Shown: positions 22,320 to 33,487, counted from the first letter of the stretch. The stretch: 64,000 nt of DNA from Turritopsis dohrnii (GCA_027922465.2 BQMF02000276.1:541623-605622); one strand, 5' to 3'. Numbers and translations: made by a program. Notes: a model not told the origin generated them from the letters alone.

Positions 22320-23100
22320 AAATTAGAAACTCTTGTTGCATTAGGTGCTGTTCTCAGTTGATCTACGTTCTTTTTGAATTTTTTTATAATTTGGGTTGGC
22401 CTTCCGTACTTTTTCACTTGCCTCAAATTCTAGTGTAGATTTATATGCTTGCTCACGCGCTTTATATTCTGGTGTAGATTTTCGAGCTTGCTCGCGTGCT
22501 TTGAATTCCGAAGAAGTCCTTCGATTTTTGGAATAAGTTCAGTTGTTGGTTTTCTTTTTTGATTACTGAATTCCTTTTTATGAGCACAATATGCATTTTT
22601 TGCCTGATCTTGATTTTCTTTTGAAATCTGAATATTGAAATTCAAATTGGGTGTGATATTCATTTTTATTTTCATAATATGTTCAATGAGAAAAGACTCC
22701 TGCTTTCTTTTGGATGTAACTTTAAGCAATGTAGCAGTTCCGTCCGGACAGGTTTTACCTTCTTCATTTTGTCTATGGGAGTCAAGAAGAAAGTAACTCT
22801 TTTTGTTCCACAAAATAGATATACATTTATCCTTAATTAATGCAAGAGGGAGCCACTTGCTCTAAAAACTCCACAGTAAAGGTGAGATTCATTTTTTCAA
22901 TTTGAGATAGAAGGTCTGTAAACATTAAAAATTTGTCGATATTTAATTTTTTGTACATCAGATCCCCCATTGTCTACAACAAAATCAACATCTGTAGAAT
23001 CCCATGTTTCCAAATTTTTGGCTACAATAGAAAAAGGTGTACAACACGTACATTGATTCCCAGCAGTTGATCCAAAACGTGATGGAATGATGGAATGATT
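22320..23100 (-). pseudogene. Helitron-type relic, C76-like protease part (minus copy)
   Basis: The minus strand has a cysteine-rich block near 23060 (CTC), a D-x-D-FVVDNG block near 22990-22965, and an open frame 22813-22430 with SYFLLDSHRQN followed by SFLIEHIMKI and a Lys/Gln-rich region. LLDSH matches the D-x-H pair of the homologue at 24297. The relic continues at 20292 after a 2-kb insert. Confidence 0.6.
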
Positions 23101-23144
23101 TCTGTGTTCCTTTAGAAAACAACATAATTGATACTGTGTAAAAA

Positions 23145-23249
23145 CTGTTAGAATTTGTAGCGATATTAGAAAGACGAAACTGTTAGAATTTGTAGCGATA
23201 TTAGAAAGACGAAACTGTTAGAATTTGTAGCGATATTAGAAAGACAAAA
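23145..23249. repeat. Three 35-bp tandem units
   Basis: Three nearly identical copies of CTGTTAGAATTTGTAGCGAT plus ATTAGAAAGACGAAA start at 23145, 23180 and 23215. Confidence 0.95.
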
Positions 23250-24296
23250 TAGCAAAAATATTGTTAAAATAGTTTTAACACTCAACGAACCTCTAGTTTG
23301 ATGTAACAGTTTTCTCGTTTTACATTCGAATTCGAAATCGTAATCACAAGTTATGGTTTTTTCTCGTAGTTGTTTGTTTTTCGATTTTACTCGTGGTTTT
23401 TCGATTTTACTCGGGGTTTCTGTATTTTTCTTGTCGTTTGTCGTAGTTTTCGATATTGTTGTTTATATTCGTTATTTTCTCGTTTTATTACTAGACAATC
23501 AATTTTGCTGCTTAAAACTGCAGCGTACTCTATATGCTTTAGATTTTGGTTGTGTTGTCTTGGCTGAGTTTTGGTTTGGCTTGGCTTGGCTGAGTTTCTT
23601 GTAATGTTTTTTTTTCTGATGCTCTTTAATTTCTGTCTCTTTAACTTTCTCTTTTTCAATGTTTACGGTGCTGTACAATTTTTACGGTAGCAGCGAAGCG
23701 AATGCCGTATTAAAACACCCTGGACTCCTCCTACTACTACTCCGGCCGAAATGGCGGTTTAGCCTATGCCGCACATTATCCAAAGCGTTGAACAAAGGCT
23801 AAATTTCAAATCCTTATTTTGCTGACCAAATAATAAATGTTCAAAAGTATATTTAGAGTTATAATTTTCTAATACCATATCCTACTTTTAATTTTCAAGT
23901 TTATCTGTATATGAAAATATATAATGAACTAAAAATAAATTCTCTTAAATTAAAAATATTATTGCAATGTATATGGTCTGTAGTTCATGCTCGTCAAGCC
24001 TCGTTTTAAATTGCCTCGTGACAGAGCCAAATGAAATTGCAAGACAAAGTGTTCCGGTAACTTTCAAAGGGATAGAAAATTTATCAGTTATATTGTTTTT
24101 CTTAAGTGTTTTAATTCTTTTTCCTGCTGTTCCTTTTCAGGTACCGATTCTCTATCAAGCCCTCGTTGTCACTGATAGGGTCTGCGGTGGTAGTCGTTGT
24201 ACTGCTTGGTCCTCGTACCACAAAACTGAAACATTAACAAATATAACACCACTATTGGTTATATAGATTGTTACTCTCAGAACGAGAGCTCGTTAC
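23250..24296. other. Intergenic leader of the plus Helitron copy
   Basis: There is a low-complexity T-rich stretch (23350-23480). A GGCTTGGCTTGG motif is near 23580. CCTCCTACTACTACTCC at 23728 recurs near 20320 beside the other Helitron relic, suggesting shared element flanks. No supported gene. Confidence 0.45.
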
Positions 24297-25526
24297 TTGA
24301 ATATGTCTGTTTTGAAAACCATCCAAGGATCCTTTCATCAGGGTCATGAAATGTTTGGTGAAAGTGGTGGGAAGCAGTGTACGTGTTGTTCTTTATTTTC
24401 AGTTGTGTTTAATTTAGTTAAAAGTCCAGGACATTGGACTTCTTATGATTTAGATTTTGTTGTCAAAAATGGAGATATAATCTACAAATCTCTTCAAAAA
24501 AATACATACTTGATGATAAGAGAACTTCCCGAAAATGTAGTATTGTTTGATTCCCTTATTAATATTAGTTTTGCAGAAGAAAAAATTGGCTTAATAAATG
24601 GTAATAGTGTTGCTGGTGTGCTTTTTGATCGAAACATTACATTAAATTACAATGGACTACTCATAGTCATGAAGGGCATTTGTTTTAGTGTCTTATGGAC
24701 ACAAAAAAGGTACTTTTTATTTGATTCCCATAGTAGAAATTCTCAAGGAGAATTATGTTGTAATGGGTTTTCAATTTTAATGAAATTTAAGACAAGAAAT
24801 CTTCTGGAGGACTTTATTATTGAAAATTATTTGGACAGAAGTGATACTGATGTACAATTTGAAATTCACTATCTGACTTTGTCTAAAACAGTTACTTCTT
24901 TGGATCTTTATGTAAGTTACCGTCAGTTAAGAAAAAGTGTAACTGAAAAAGAAAGTTGTCGTAGGCGAAAGTCTACTGATGCAGAAAAACAAAAATGTAG
25001 ACAGCGAAATGCTACTGAAACTGCCAAGAAAAAATGTCGGCAACGAAATGCCACTGAAACTGCCAAGAAAAAATGTCGGCAACGAAATGCCACTGAAAAA
25101 GCAAAAAAGAAATGTCGTAAACGTAAAGCAACCAGTCTTGCTAAAGATACAAGCTGTAAAAAAACCCGACTGATGCAAGAAAACTCTCAGTTATCTGATC
25201 GTATTTCAGCTTTTAAAATGGCAATACAAGAAGGACCGTATTTCATATGTGTGATTTGCAATCGCTGTTTATACAAAAAGACAGTTAAAATTTTTAATGA
25301 TACCCTGTATGGTGTAGAATTTCAACATCTCTTCACTTTTGTTGAAAGTTTTGATGGCAATCTTTACATTTGTTACACATGTGACAAACATATTCGAAAA
25401 AAGAAAATCCCATGTCAGGCTGTGGGAAATAAGTTAGAAGTGCATGAATTACCACAAGAAATTATGTGCCTCAATCATCTTGAAAAAATTTTGCTTGTAA
25501 AGCGCATGTTGTTTAAGCGAAGATGA
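24297..25526 (+). CDS. Helitron-type N-terminal protein with C76-like protease domain
   Basis: This 409-residue open frame begins with a domain resembling the C76-type (herpesvirus tegument-like) deubiquitinase fold: GSFHQGHEMFG, then GKQC with Q27 and C28, and FDSHSRN with D143 and H145. That family uses Cys plus an Asp-x-His pair, so all three positions are present. Residues about 225-275 are a basic repeat of the type CRQRNATETAKKK. Then follow CVICNRC...CYTCDKH and KKIPCQAVGNKLEVHELPQEI, the region that precedes the Helitron-like N domain in Helitron polyproteins. TGA at 25524 ends this frame. The next segment continues in another frame after an apparent internal deletion, so it is probably one half of a degenerate transposon protein rather than a host gene. 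Confidence 0.65.
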   Translation: MNMSVLKTIQGSFHQGHEMFGESGGKQCTCCSLFSVVFNLVKSPGHWTSYDLDFVVKNGDIIYKSLQKNTYLMIRELPENVVLFDSLINISFAEEKIGLINGNSVAGVLFDRNITLNYNGLLIVMKGICFSVLWTQKRYFLFDSHSRNSQGELCCNGFSILMKFKTRNLLEDFIIENYLDRSDTDVQFEIHYLTLSKTVTSLDLYVSYRQLRKSVTEKESCRRRKSTDAEKQKCRQRNATETAKKKCRQRNATETAKKKCRQRNATEKAKKKCRKRKATSLAKDTSCKKTRLMQENSQLSDRISAFKMAIQEGPYFICVICNRCLYKKTVKIFNDTLYGVEFQHLFTFVESFDGNLYICYTCDKHIRKKKIPCQAVGNKLEVHELPQEIMCLNHLEKILLVKRMLFKRR

Positions 25527-26250
25527 AAGCCATTTGAATATTGCACCAGGTGAAAATAGAACAGTTGAATCATTTTTGAATGATGATTATTGTGAAGAGC
25601 AAGCGTTTCCTTATTTGCTACCAAAAGGAAAATTTGGATACAAGGTTCTTAGATCTGTACAATTATCTCCAGTAAAATATTTCAACCAAAGACTGCTTAA
25701 CTACACACAAAGATTTTCTTCAAACGCAGATTTCATATTTTTTGGGCATTATATTGTACAACAAATAAATCTTCTTAATCAAATGAATATTGCCACATCT
25801 AAAGTTAATGGAAGCTTGAATGCTGGTCAGTTGCAAGCTAATTATAAAGAGACAGTTCGACAATTCATTTCAGAAGATAAAGGTTTCACTTTCATGAAAT
25901 CTGTCAAAGGAACTCCTGCATACTGGAAGAATTTTCTGTATGATGTATTGGCCATGGTTAAACAACTTGGTCTGCCAACCTTTTTTTTTAACATTATCAT
26001 GTGCGGACTTGAAATGGAATGATCTTATATCAATTGTTAATAAATTAAATGGTTTTGAACATCAAGAAGGAGAAATGCACTATTTTGAAAAACGCAGAAG
26101 ATTAAATGCCAACCCGGTACTAACCGCTAGACATTTCCAATTTCGAGTGGAAACATTTTTAGGACTAATTGAGATGTTTTCTTATAATGAGATTTCGTGT
26201 CAAAACATGAAACAACATTTACACAAAAAATTACAACTAAATTATTGTAT
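25510..26250 (+). pseudogene. Helitron-like N domain, frameshifted
   Basis: The frame runs SEDESHLNIAPGE ... AFPYLLPKGKFGYK ... LGLPTFF. It then needs one base fewer in the T-run at 25981-25989 to continue LTLSCADLKWNDLISIVNKL and ARHFQFRVETFLG. These boxes are characteristic of the helitron_like_N domain. Similarity ends near 26250, and no PIF1-type helicase domain is in the window, so the element is 3' truncated. Confidence 0.75.
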
Positions 26251-27341
26251 GAACACTGCTACCGTTTTGCACTATTTGGTTCTTGTTTATCTTTATTTCT
26301 ATGAATCTGTATCGCCGTATTTCTGTTTTTCTCTTTTCTTTCTTCTTTTTCTCTCGTCTTTTTCCTCAATTTTAAGAAAACAATGTACGTATAATTTACA
26401 GACCAATTATTTTGAGAATTTAGAAGAAAAGGGACTACATATTCTTCATATTTAAAGCAAATGAATACAAAAGAATTTAACACATAAATGAAAATACTAT
26501 TCATAAGAAAAAAAATGTAAGTCCTTAAAATACATATAGTCGGCTCTACTTTTTGCCAAAATTTCGCCTCGCCTCGCGCCAACACAGCCGTAATTAAACA
26601 GTTCTGGGCTTCGCCGTGACCTGAATAAAAAGTTATTTAAATTCAAAGTTCGACTTTTTTTTTTGAGAAACACTGTAACTATTATAATGTAATATAGATA
26701 TATTCGTTCAAGTAGCAGTATCGGGTAGTTCAAATAGTTGAAATAAGAAAATAAAAAAAAACTACATTTTATAACAAAGTTTCGAGTTTCTCTTCGTCAG
26801 GTAACCAGTTATTCTGCGTAGGCTAACCGCCATTTTGCCATTTAAATGAGAGAAAAGGGTTTTAATGAATGGGAAGGGTTTTATACTGCACTTACTCTCT
26901 CTATGCTTCTGCATAACCAATTTCAACGAAGTAAAATCAACAAAGTTTTTGATCTAAAGTTTTTTAGTGCTATGCTTTAATTAATACAAAGAATGCTATA
27001 CATGTACAACTTAAAAAATTTTTGATCTGATTTAGCAGATTCATGAGTAATTTATGACTAAACTTTTTCCAAAAATAAGAACAAGAATTTTCCATATATA
27101 CAATGATTAATTACAATGTAAAGTGAAAATAGAGTTATCAGAAATAAAAAATAGATACCCCATGAAATTTGTTTGGTGTCCATTTTTAAGTGTAATACAA
27201 TCTTGTAATACGATCTTTCCGTGCTATTGCAACACAGAGTCACCAATCTTGGTATAAAAGAGACCCTGGGTGCATGATTGTCGTCATTCCAAGAATTAGG
27301 AAATTATGAATCCCCCGTGTTTCGATATTTGTTCTCCAAAG
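26251..27341. repeat. Intergenic; 3' flank of GPCR copy 3
   Basis: 26251-26880 shows nothing recognisable. About 26880-27341 is homologous to the flank of GPCR copy 1 (1110-1368 plus 2258-2514) but lacks the pogo-like element. It therefore represents the uninterrupted arrangement. Confidence 0.65.
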
Positions 27342-28349
27342 TTAACTTTCCAGGTTGGTTCGGATTGTCTTTGAGGAAGCTAAACTTGCATCACTTGAAC
27401 TAGCCTTGCTTCTCCGCATACCGCAAATCAAAGACTTGATCGTATTACGATATGTTTTATTTTTGGACAAGACTATGATCGGATTGATGACGCCTGACGT
27501 ACATGTCAACCAAACACTGGCGGTTCCAACTTGTGATACGATGCAGGTATGTGCAAGTACGCCATATACGACCTCCATCCCGATTACTGGTAGCCACACC
27601 ATATACAAGCAAATGATGATTATAGCAACAGCTCTTGCCAGTTTGAACTCGCCTAGCTTTCCATCTTGCATCCGTCCCAAATTCTTCCTTTCTTTCATAA
27701 CGTATCGCAAAATTTTCATATAAAGAAATGAACATGTACCAAGAGGTATGGCGGTATGAATGGCCAAAAAGGGATAATACCATATAGGCTCAACATTCCA
27801 CACATATGCATTGCCAGGAGCGGGTGTGAAATGAAACGCCATAAACAGAACAACAGACGCGCTATAGATCCATATGAAAGCAATTCTCACATATTCGAAA
27901 GTCCACGTATGCATCGCTTGGTAACTGACTGTCGATACTACAGCTTTGTATCTGTCGTACGTCATAACAGTGACGTGTGCAAACGGCGTGACAAGTGACA
28001 AGCACCAAAACGAATTTTGGAACATTGTACCCAATTCCCCAAAAGACCAAAACGGGTAATGCCAGATGTAATACACCTCCATCCAGGCTAGCGACATAGA
28101 AGTGATGAAGTCGCTAAACGACAAGCTTATCATGTAGGTGTTACCTTTCGTTCTCAAGTGTTTGTTGACAGCATAGGCAACCCAAAGCAAAACATTCTCC
28201 ACAGCAGAGAAAGAAATGGACAGCACAAACAAAGTGACCATGGTGGTACGATAGTAAATGTTTTTAATGCAATCATCCTCATATACTGGTTCTGTTTCAT
28301 TTCCATTTGCAAACGAATCATTGACAAAAACCAAACTTGTATTCAGCAT
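27342..28349 (-). CDS. Intronless rhodopsin-like GPCR, copy 3
   Basis: At 335 residues this is the longest of the three paralogues and probably the reference form. It has the same seven-helix body (YDRY, WLP, NPIIV) and a Ser-rich C-terminal tail (RRSKASSSDASLASSK) that copy 1 has lost by frameshift and copy 2 has replaced. A tail of this kind is a usual target for receptor kinases and arrestin; that is inference. It lies about 21 kb from copy 2 and in the same orientation as copy 1. No conserved TM3 cysteine and no retinal lysine are present. The ligand is unknown. Confidence 0.9.
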   Translation of the reverse strand: MLNTSLVFVNDSFANGNETEPVYEDDCIKNIYYRTTMVTLFVLSISFSAVENVLLWVAYAVNKHLRTKGNTYMISLSFSDFITSMSLAWMEVYYIWHYPFWSFGELGTMFQNSFWCLSLVTPFAHVTVMTYDRYKAVVSTVSYQAMHTWTFEYVRIAFIWIYSASVVLFMAFHFTPAPGNAYVWNVEPIWYYPFLAIHTAIPLGTCSFLYMKILRYVMKERKNLGRMQDGKLGEFKLARAVAIIIICLYMVWLPVIGMEVVYGVLAHTCIVSQVGTASVWLTCTSGVINPIIVLSKNKTYRNTIKSLICGMRRSKASSSDASLASSKTIRTNLES

Positions 28350-28829
28350 CCTCTAATAATGGTATTGGGAATCTTTTTTTAAACTTCACCAGAAAGATCC
28401 CAAAACATAACTGTGAGATATTGGAGCCTGTTTGCGTTTAAATATTTTCCATTTCCACCTATCAGAGAACGTTTTGCAATAATTCTTTTCATCGAGTTAA
28501 TTTCGTGAATCATTATAATTTTCGGGTGTCAATTTGTTGGGCTCTCTTTCCATTGTAACTCATTTCATCAATAATGCAGGCACAATATGAAGACAATATG
28601 AAATATCCTTGAATGTTCGTGAAAAAAATCCCATCTGTATTACACATTTACCATTTTGATGTTAAAAGCTTTTAAAATTGTATTTAGTATGTGAAATATG
28701 AACAAGAATATCACTCGAAATAAAACAACTTTTTCAAAAAGATTTTCGTTTCTTCATGAAAAATAAAAAGCGATATGCCAACCCCTTTTATTTTCATGAA
28801 AAGTAAAAAAAGTATTAAAAAAAATATTT
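28350..28829. other. Upstream region of GPCR copy 3
   Basis: The first 50 bases before the ATG match copies 1 and 2, including ATTATTAG just before AGGATG, a possible 3' splice site for an untranslated first exon. Weaker similarity to the copy 1 leader continues to about 28560. No clear TATA box; nothing else seen. Confidence 0.45.
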
Positions 28830-29130
28830 ACCGACTGGTAGCCTTGTGGTAGAGTGCTCGCTTCCTGTTCGGGAGGTCGTGGGTTCAATCCTCGACCGAG
28901 TCATGCCAGCGACTATAACAGTGTGAATCAATCCTCTCTGCTTAGCACTCAGCAAGAGAGTAGGAATGATGTCTAGGGTGGTTGTCTAGTTGAGCGGTTC
29001 CTGTCATTACAGCTTCCGTAGCCCAAATGGGGGCTTTAAATGCTCTAGGACCTCCTTCGCAGGACCCTCATTGATAACAGTACCTTACGGAACTGAAGAG
29101 GCTATCCTGGGTAAACATTCGTAAATAAAT
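28830..29130 (+). mobile_element. tRNA-derived SINE
   Basis: The head has an A-box-like TGGTAGCCTTGTGGTAGAG (28837-28855) and a B box GGTTCAATCC (28882-28891) at tRNA spacing, ending CGAGTCA. The body ends in GAGGCTATCCTGGGTAAA and a short AAATAAATA tail, like LINE-matched SINE ends. The acceptor stem pairs poorly and there is long extra body, so it is not a functional tRNA gene. Confidence 0.8.
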
Positions 29131-30534
29131 ATGTATTAACTTTTAATAAAAACAAATTTTACATTACACGGAAAGAATTCAAAGAACCACATAACACCTT
29201 TAATGGGATTCTTTCTCGCTCCGCAAATGCACACCCCTATTCCACAAGACAGTTCTTATGAAGGTATTATAAAAGGCCTTAAAAAGCCCTTTGTAGCATT
29301 TGAAGGCGCTGCACAGTTCTTTCACTGAAGGATGACAGGCCCACACTGTAGCGGATTTTCAGGTGCTTCATTTCGGGAGTCGAAATAACAATTTCTTTTC
29401 AGAAGATATAGCTTTATCTTTCTTAGAAATTAACAAATATCCACAGTTTAAAAACATTAAAAATTAAACTCAATATCATCCTATGAATAAATATACTTCT
29501 CAAAAGTTTAAAAATCGTCACTGTTTAACTAAACTGAATTACAACTAAAACTTATGTTGATTTACGTTAAAAACTTATCTTTTTTTTAAAAATCAACTCA
29601 ATATCGATAGAATAAAGCGAAGAATATAGCGATTACAAAAATTAAACTCAATATCATCCCATGAATAAATATACTGTCCAAAATTTTTAAAAAAAGCAAA
29701 CTAAAGAAGGATGATAGACCTTTTCATTAATTACATCACTTTCGATCCTTACAAGCATCGCCTCGCTTCTAATCAGCGTAATAATGATACGTTAAAGAAT
29801 GACAAGGTCTACTGTTTCGCACGGACGTCCGTTTTCGCTCTTTCCCCATAATAAAGTAATAAGTAAATATAAATAATAAGTATATATTTTCCCATACCAC
29901 CTAACTTGATATTGATTTTATATTTACTGGCTGTTTCCAAAATATTATGTATTAGTTACGCATTTCCGCAAAAGCTTTCAAGAACCACACCTCAAAGGAA
30001 GAAAGATTGTTTACCATGGAGTCTGTTATTTCAAAAAAATTACAAAACTTTCTGCTTTGTGAAAGGGTTCCTCGCGGCTTATACTTTTTCATTAGATTTA
30101 AACCATTTCTCCTCATTTTAAGGATGTGTGTTAATAACCAGTTCTCAAACTCTACAGTTTTCTTATAAAACTTTTCATGAATCGTCATGTATCCAAAGCA
30201 AAATATTTATCGTTATTTCTACCGAAATTTACTCTTTTTGGAGTAAGCGAGTCCATCATCTCAAAGTCTGACATCACTCCAGTGCTAGCGCCACATCATT
30301 GATAGTGTTCGAAATCTGGACCACTGTCGTTTGATCTCCAAAATTACGTTGATATGTTCGATGCAACTTTCAACATGGATATTGTGTCCTCAAACAACAC
30401 GCAATCTTTACTGAACGTTCATATCTGCATAAAGCATAGTTCTTTGCAGGCTTGACCATTCGCAAATTTTTTAAAGAATTGGCCGCTGAAACTCTCTGAA
30501 ACTTTAATTCCATTGCACATTTATTTCGGTATTT
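29131..30534. other. Intergenic with a short repeated segment
   Basis: No gene supported. ATTAAACTCAATATCATCC followed by (T/C)ATGAATAAATATACT occurs at about 29461 and again at about 29640. Confidence 0.5.
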
Positions 30535-30832
30535 GCAGCGATGGTGTAGTGGTTAGTAACTTTGAGTGCGACCGCTGCGACCCGTGTTCGAGTCCAGTCA
30601 TGTCGCTTCTCAATACACCACTCCGATGCGCTTTAAAAGCAGCGTGTCAGCCCATTAGGAGCCATCGACTGACTGCACACCGGCCTTCGGGCAAGTTAGA
30701 GCAATGCTATACGTATCTCTGGCGGTAAGTCAACTAACAGTTGCAAGTCGGCGGGCGGAAGAACCAACCATTTCGGATGGAAGCCCAAGGACTAAAAACT
30801 CTCGTTACTTACTTACTTACTTACTTATTTAT
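30535..30832 (+). mobile_element. tRNA-derived SINE, second family
   Basis: An A-box-like GATGGTGTAGTGGTTAG (30540-30556) and a B box GTGTTCGAGTCC (30583-30594) mark an RNA polymerase III head. The body ends in a (CTTA)n array at about 30803-30830. Its sequence differs from the SINE at 28830, so two families are present. Confidence 0.8.
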
Positions 30833-32879
30833 GCATTCGGGAGATAAATGAATTATGTGTATTATTGTGTGCAGCAATAACTTGTTGATTACTTGTATCA
30901 CGGTTAGTTCAGATAATAAGTTGTAACGCTTTGTGAATGCCGAATTGATCACGTGACAACAGTGATGGTACGTGAAAATAGCGTTGCAATAACGTTATGT
31001 TATAGGTGAGTGTGGTAACAAAAAAAATCTGTTTGGGGCAACTCCAATTAGATTTAGTAGTTCATTTTCACATGCGAATTATCAAAAGTTTCATAAACAG
31101 GTCACTTTCCATGCATGGGGCAACATCATTGAAAATTAAATGCACGGTGATGGCATATACAGCGATCTTGTTTGATGGATGCGAATATAAACGTGTAGCT
31201 GAAATATCATTAGAAACTTTTCTTGGGCTGGATGACTTTTTGAACCATCTTTATTTTTCCACAACTTTTGTGTACACTCAGGTGGAATTTTCATGGCACT
31301 GTCATTTCCAAGCCAAGCAGAAATGAGTTGTATTCTTTTTGAAAAAAAAAATATATATATATATATAAGACTTTAATTTTTCAGCATAAATAAAAATCCT
31401 AGACAGGTCATGGACAGCTGAACATCAACCAGGGGGTTGAAGTATTCAATTTCAACTCGGTTTGTCAAGATCTTTGTTGGCTTCAACTGGGTTTAAACTT
31501 TTCTCATGTGAACAGATTTTATTAAAACGAGCGGGAATCTCGATATAATATTCCCAAATTGCCTCTCAAAGACCATTGCCAAACAAAATTTTGTGGTCTG
31601 AAGTATATGGAAGTATTGATTAAAGCCTACTTTAACGCTCAAACGATAAAAACTGTTGTGCATTACCCCCGGATAATTAGCTCCACCCCACTCCCTAGGA
31701 AGTTCTTTTACACGAGAAATTAGGTAAAAGAAGATAATTATTAGATATTATTATTAGATAAGTTATGGATGGAAATACTGATATACTCACACACCACTCA
31801 GCAAAAATAGTTATCAACAACAAGTGAACAAAGAAAGATCAGAGCAGATAGTGTTTGGAAAAACATTTTTTCTGATGTATGATATCTTAGCTTTCTATCA
31901 AAAGGACCAACCCCCAAAGAAAAAGTTTCTTTTAAAACAAAAACAAAACAAAAAAAACACTCGGATTTATGACAAAATTTGTTGAAAGTTAGAGTAGAAA
32001 CAGGTAAACATTTTATCTGAACATATCATTGATATCTTCAAAGATTGCTTTAGCGAGATTTTCAATGATCATAACACAACCTTTCTTCTTTCGAATTTTA
32101 CCTTGATAAGCCACGAAGCTAGTAAAATATGCCGACTTTCAAATGCACTAATCGCATAAAAACAAACCGAGCAAAAGGTTATCGTTGGAGTATGCATGGG
32201 TAAACTTTTAAGTGACCACGAATTCCATTTTGTTAAAAAAATGGCATTTATTCACAAAAGTCAAAATAATTCAGTACAGGGTTTAAAAACAAAAAAAATT
32301 ATTAAAATCAGTTCAAATATTCACATAGATGTACCAAACAACAAAATGTTGCAATAGTCCCTAGTCAAATTTGTTACGAGTGTTGAAGATAGGTCAAGAA
32401 TGTTTATCAGATTTGCACGTGTGGAAGAAATCAATTCTACCTGTGACTAGAAGGACACTAGCTAACACAGAAGAAGAACTCCACCTTGCAGTCAAACAAA
32501 GGCACTACATAAGAAAATTATAAAGAATTTTCTCACTTCTTTCTCAAGAGAAAGTAAATATTTCACCGTCTTTGTTATGAAAAATAAACGAGCTAGACAG
32601 TAAAAGCATAGTCACAGGAACTATGTCAAAAATTATACTGACCCCAAAGATTGATGCAAATGTATTGTATAATGATATTTTAAAATGAATGCTTATTAGT
32701 TTCAAAATAAAAAAAACAAAACGAAAAAAAAAAACAAACTAGAGGATTACTACTATGTAAAATTAAATTTATTTTACAAGAATACTTTGTTGCACTAATA
32801 ACTCTCTCCATACACTAAACACACCACATTATCATTTTTAAGGTCAAAGACAAAATTCATCTGGAACATTTGGGAGAAA
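30833..32879. other. Intergenic, nothing recognised
   Basis: AT-rich with A-runs and a short (TA)n near 31351-31366. A 106-codon open frame (31006-31326, plus) shows no motif, signal or splice context and is not called. Confidence 0.5.
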
Positions 32880-33230
32880 TTTCGAATTTCTTTGGTCATG
32901 AGCTTTCGAACTCAGGATAGACAAAAACACAACCTACGTCGTCACGATTTCACGATTACCCGACAAAAGTGTCTTAAAGACGTTAAAAATGGAATAACCT
33001 GCCACCGGACGTTGAGCAAGCACCATCACTTAATACCTTCAAAAGTCGACTCGACAAGTTACGGAAAAGTGCTGGTATCATGTTCGATATCGATCTGAAT
33101 CTCGTCGAAACAACAACCTCCCGACAAACGAGATTTCGACAAGTCGTCAAAGATTGAACCTGGTGTTAAATGCACCATGTGCCTACTTCCAGAAATTTGT
33201 ATAATATTAATAATATAATATATAATAATG
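32880..33230 (+). pseudogene. LINE 3' end relic
   Basis: Shifted plus frames give NLRRHDFTITRQ, then AP(S)LNTFKSRLDKLRKSAGIMFDIDLN, the usual C-terminus of RTE/CR1-like pol proteins. An AT-rich TAATATAATATATAATAATG tail follows. Only the last part of the element remains. Confidence 0.6.
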
Positions 33231-33289
33231 AGCATGACAGAATGTGCGGAAGAAATTTTCATTAGGGAATTGTTATTTTTGTTTTAGTT

Positions 33290-33487
33290 ATGTTTTGGTT
33301 AATGTTTGTTGTGATCGGTATGATGTCAAACAAAGTAACCGACGCTTTAAAAATGCATGTTGTTCCCAGGGATCATACCCCTGATGTTCTGGAGTATATG
33401 GCTTACATATATAAAATTTTATCCATAAAGGATGCTGATGGGAATGAGATTCACAATGCAAACGTGGTCAGGAGTTTCTTTGACTAA
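33290..33487 (+). CDS. Possible TGF-beta/BMP-type propeptide exon
   Basis: This 65-codon frame starts with a hydrophobic signal-like segment (MFWLMFVVIGMMSNKV). It continues P-D-V-L-E-Y-M-A-Y-I-Y-K-I-L and ends NANVVRSFFD. The pattern P..YM..LY followed by ANtVRSF is characteristic of BMP-family propeptides. TAA follows directly, no good splice donor is visible before it, and no later exon or cysteine-knot domain is seen nearby. It may be a first exon with a non-obvious donor, a pseudogene fragment, or chance. The family assignment is my reading of a short motif. Confidence 0.35.
   Translation: MFWLMFVVIGMMSNKVTDALKMHVVPRDHTPDVLEYMAYIYKILSIKDADGNEIHNANVVRSFFD

Noticed and set aside
23353..23604. 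83-codon hydrophobic protein
   Set aside because: A T-rich low-complexity stretch with two overlapping open frames on the same strand; not credible as coding.
28832..28904. Functional tRNA gene
   Set aside because: A and B boxes are good, but the acceptor stem pairs poorly and the sequence continues into a SINE body with a tail.
31006..31326. 106-codon gene
   Set aside because: No motif, signal peptide, repeat or splice support, and the sequence is AT-rich like the surrounding spacer.
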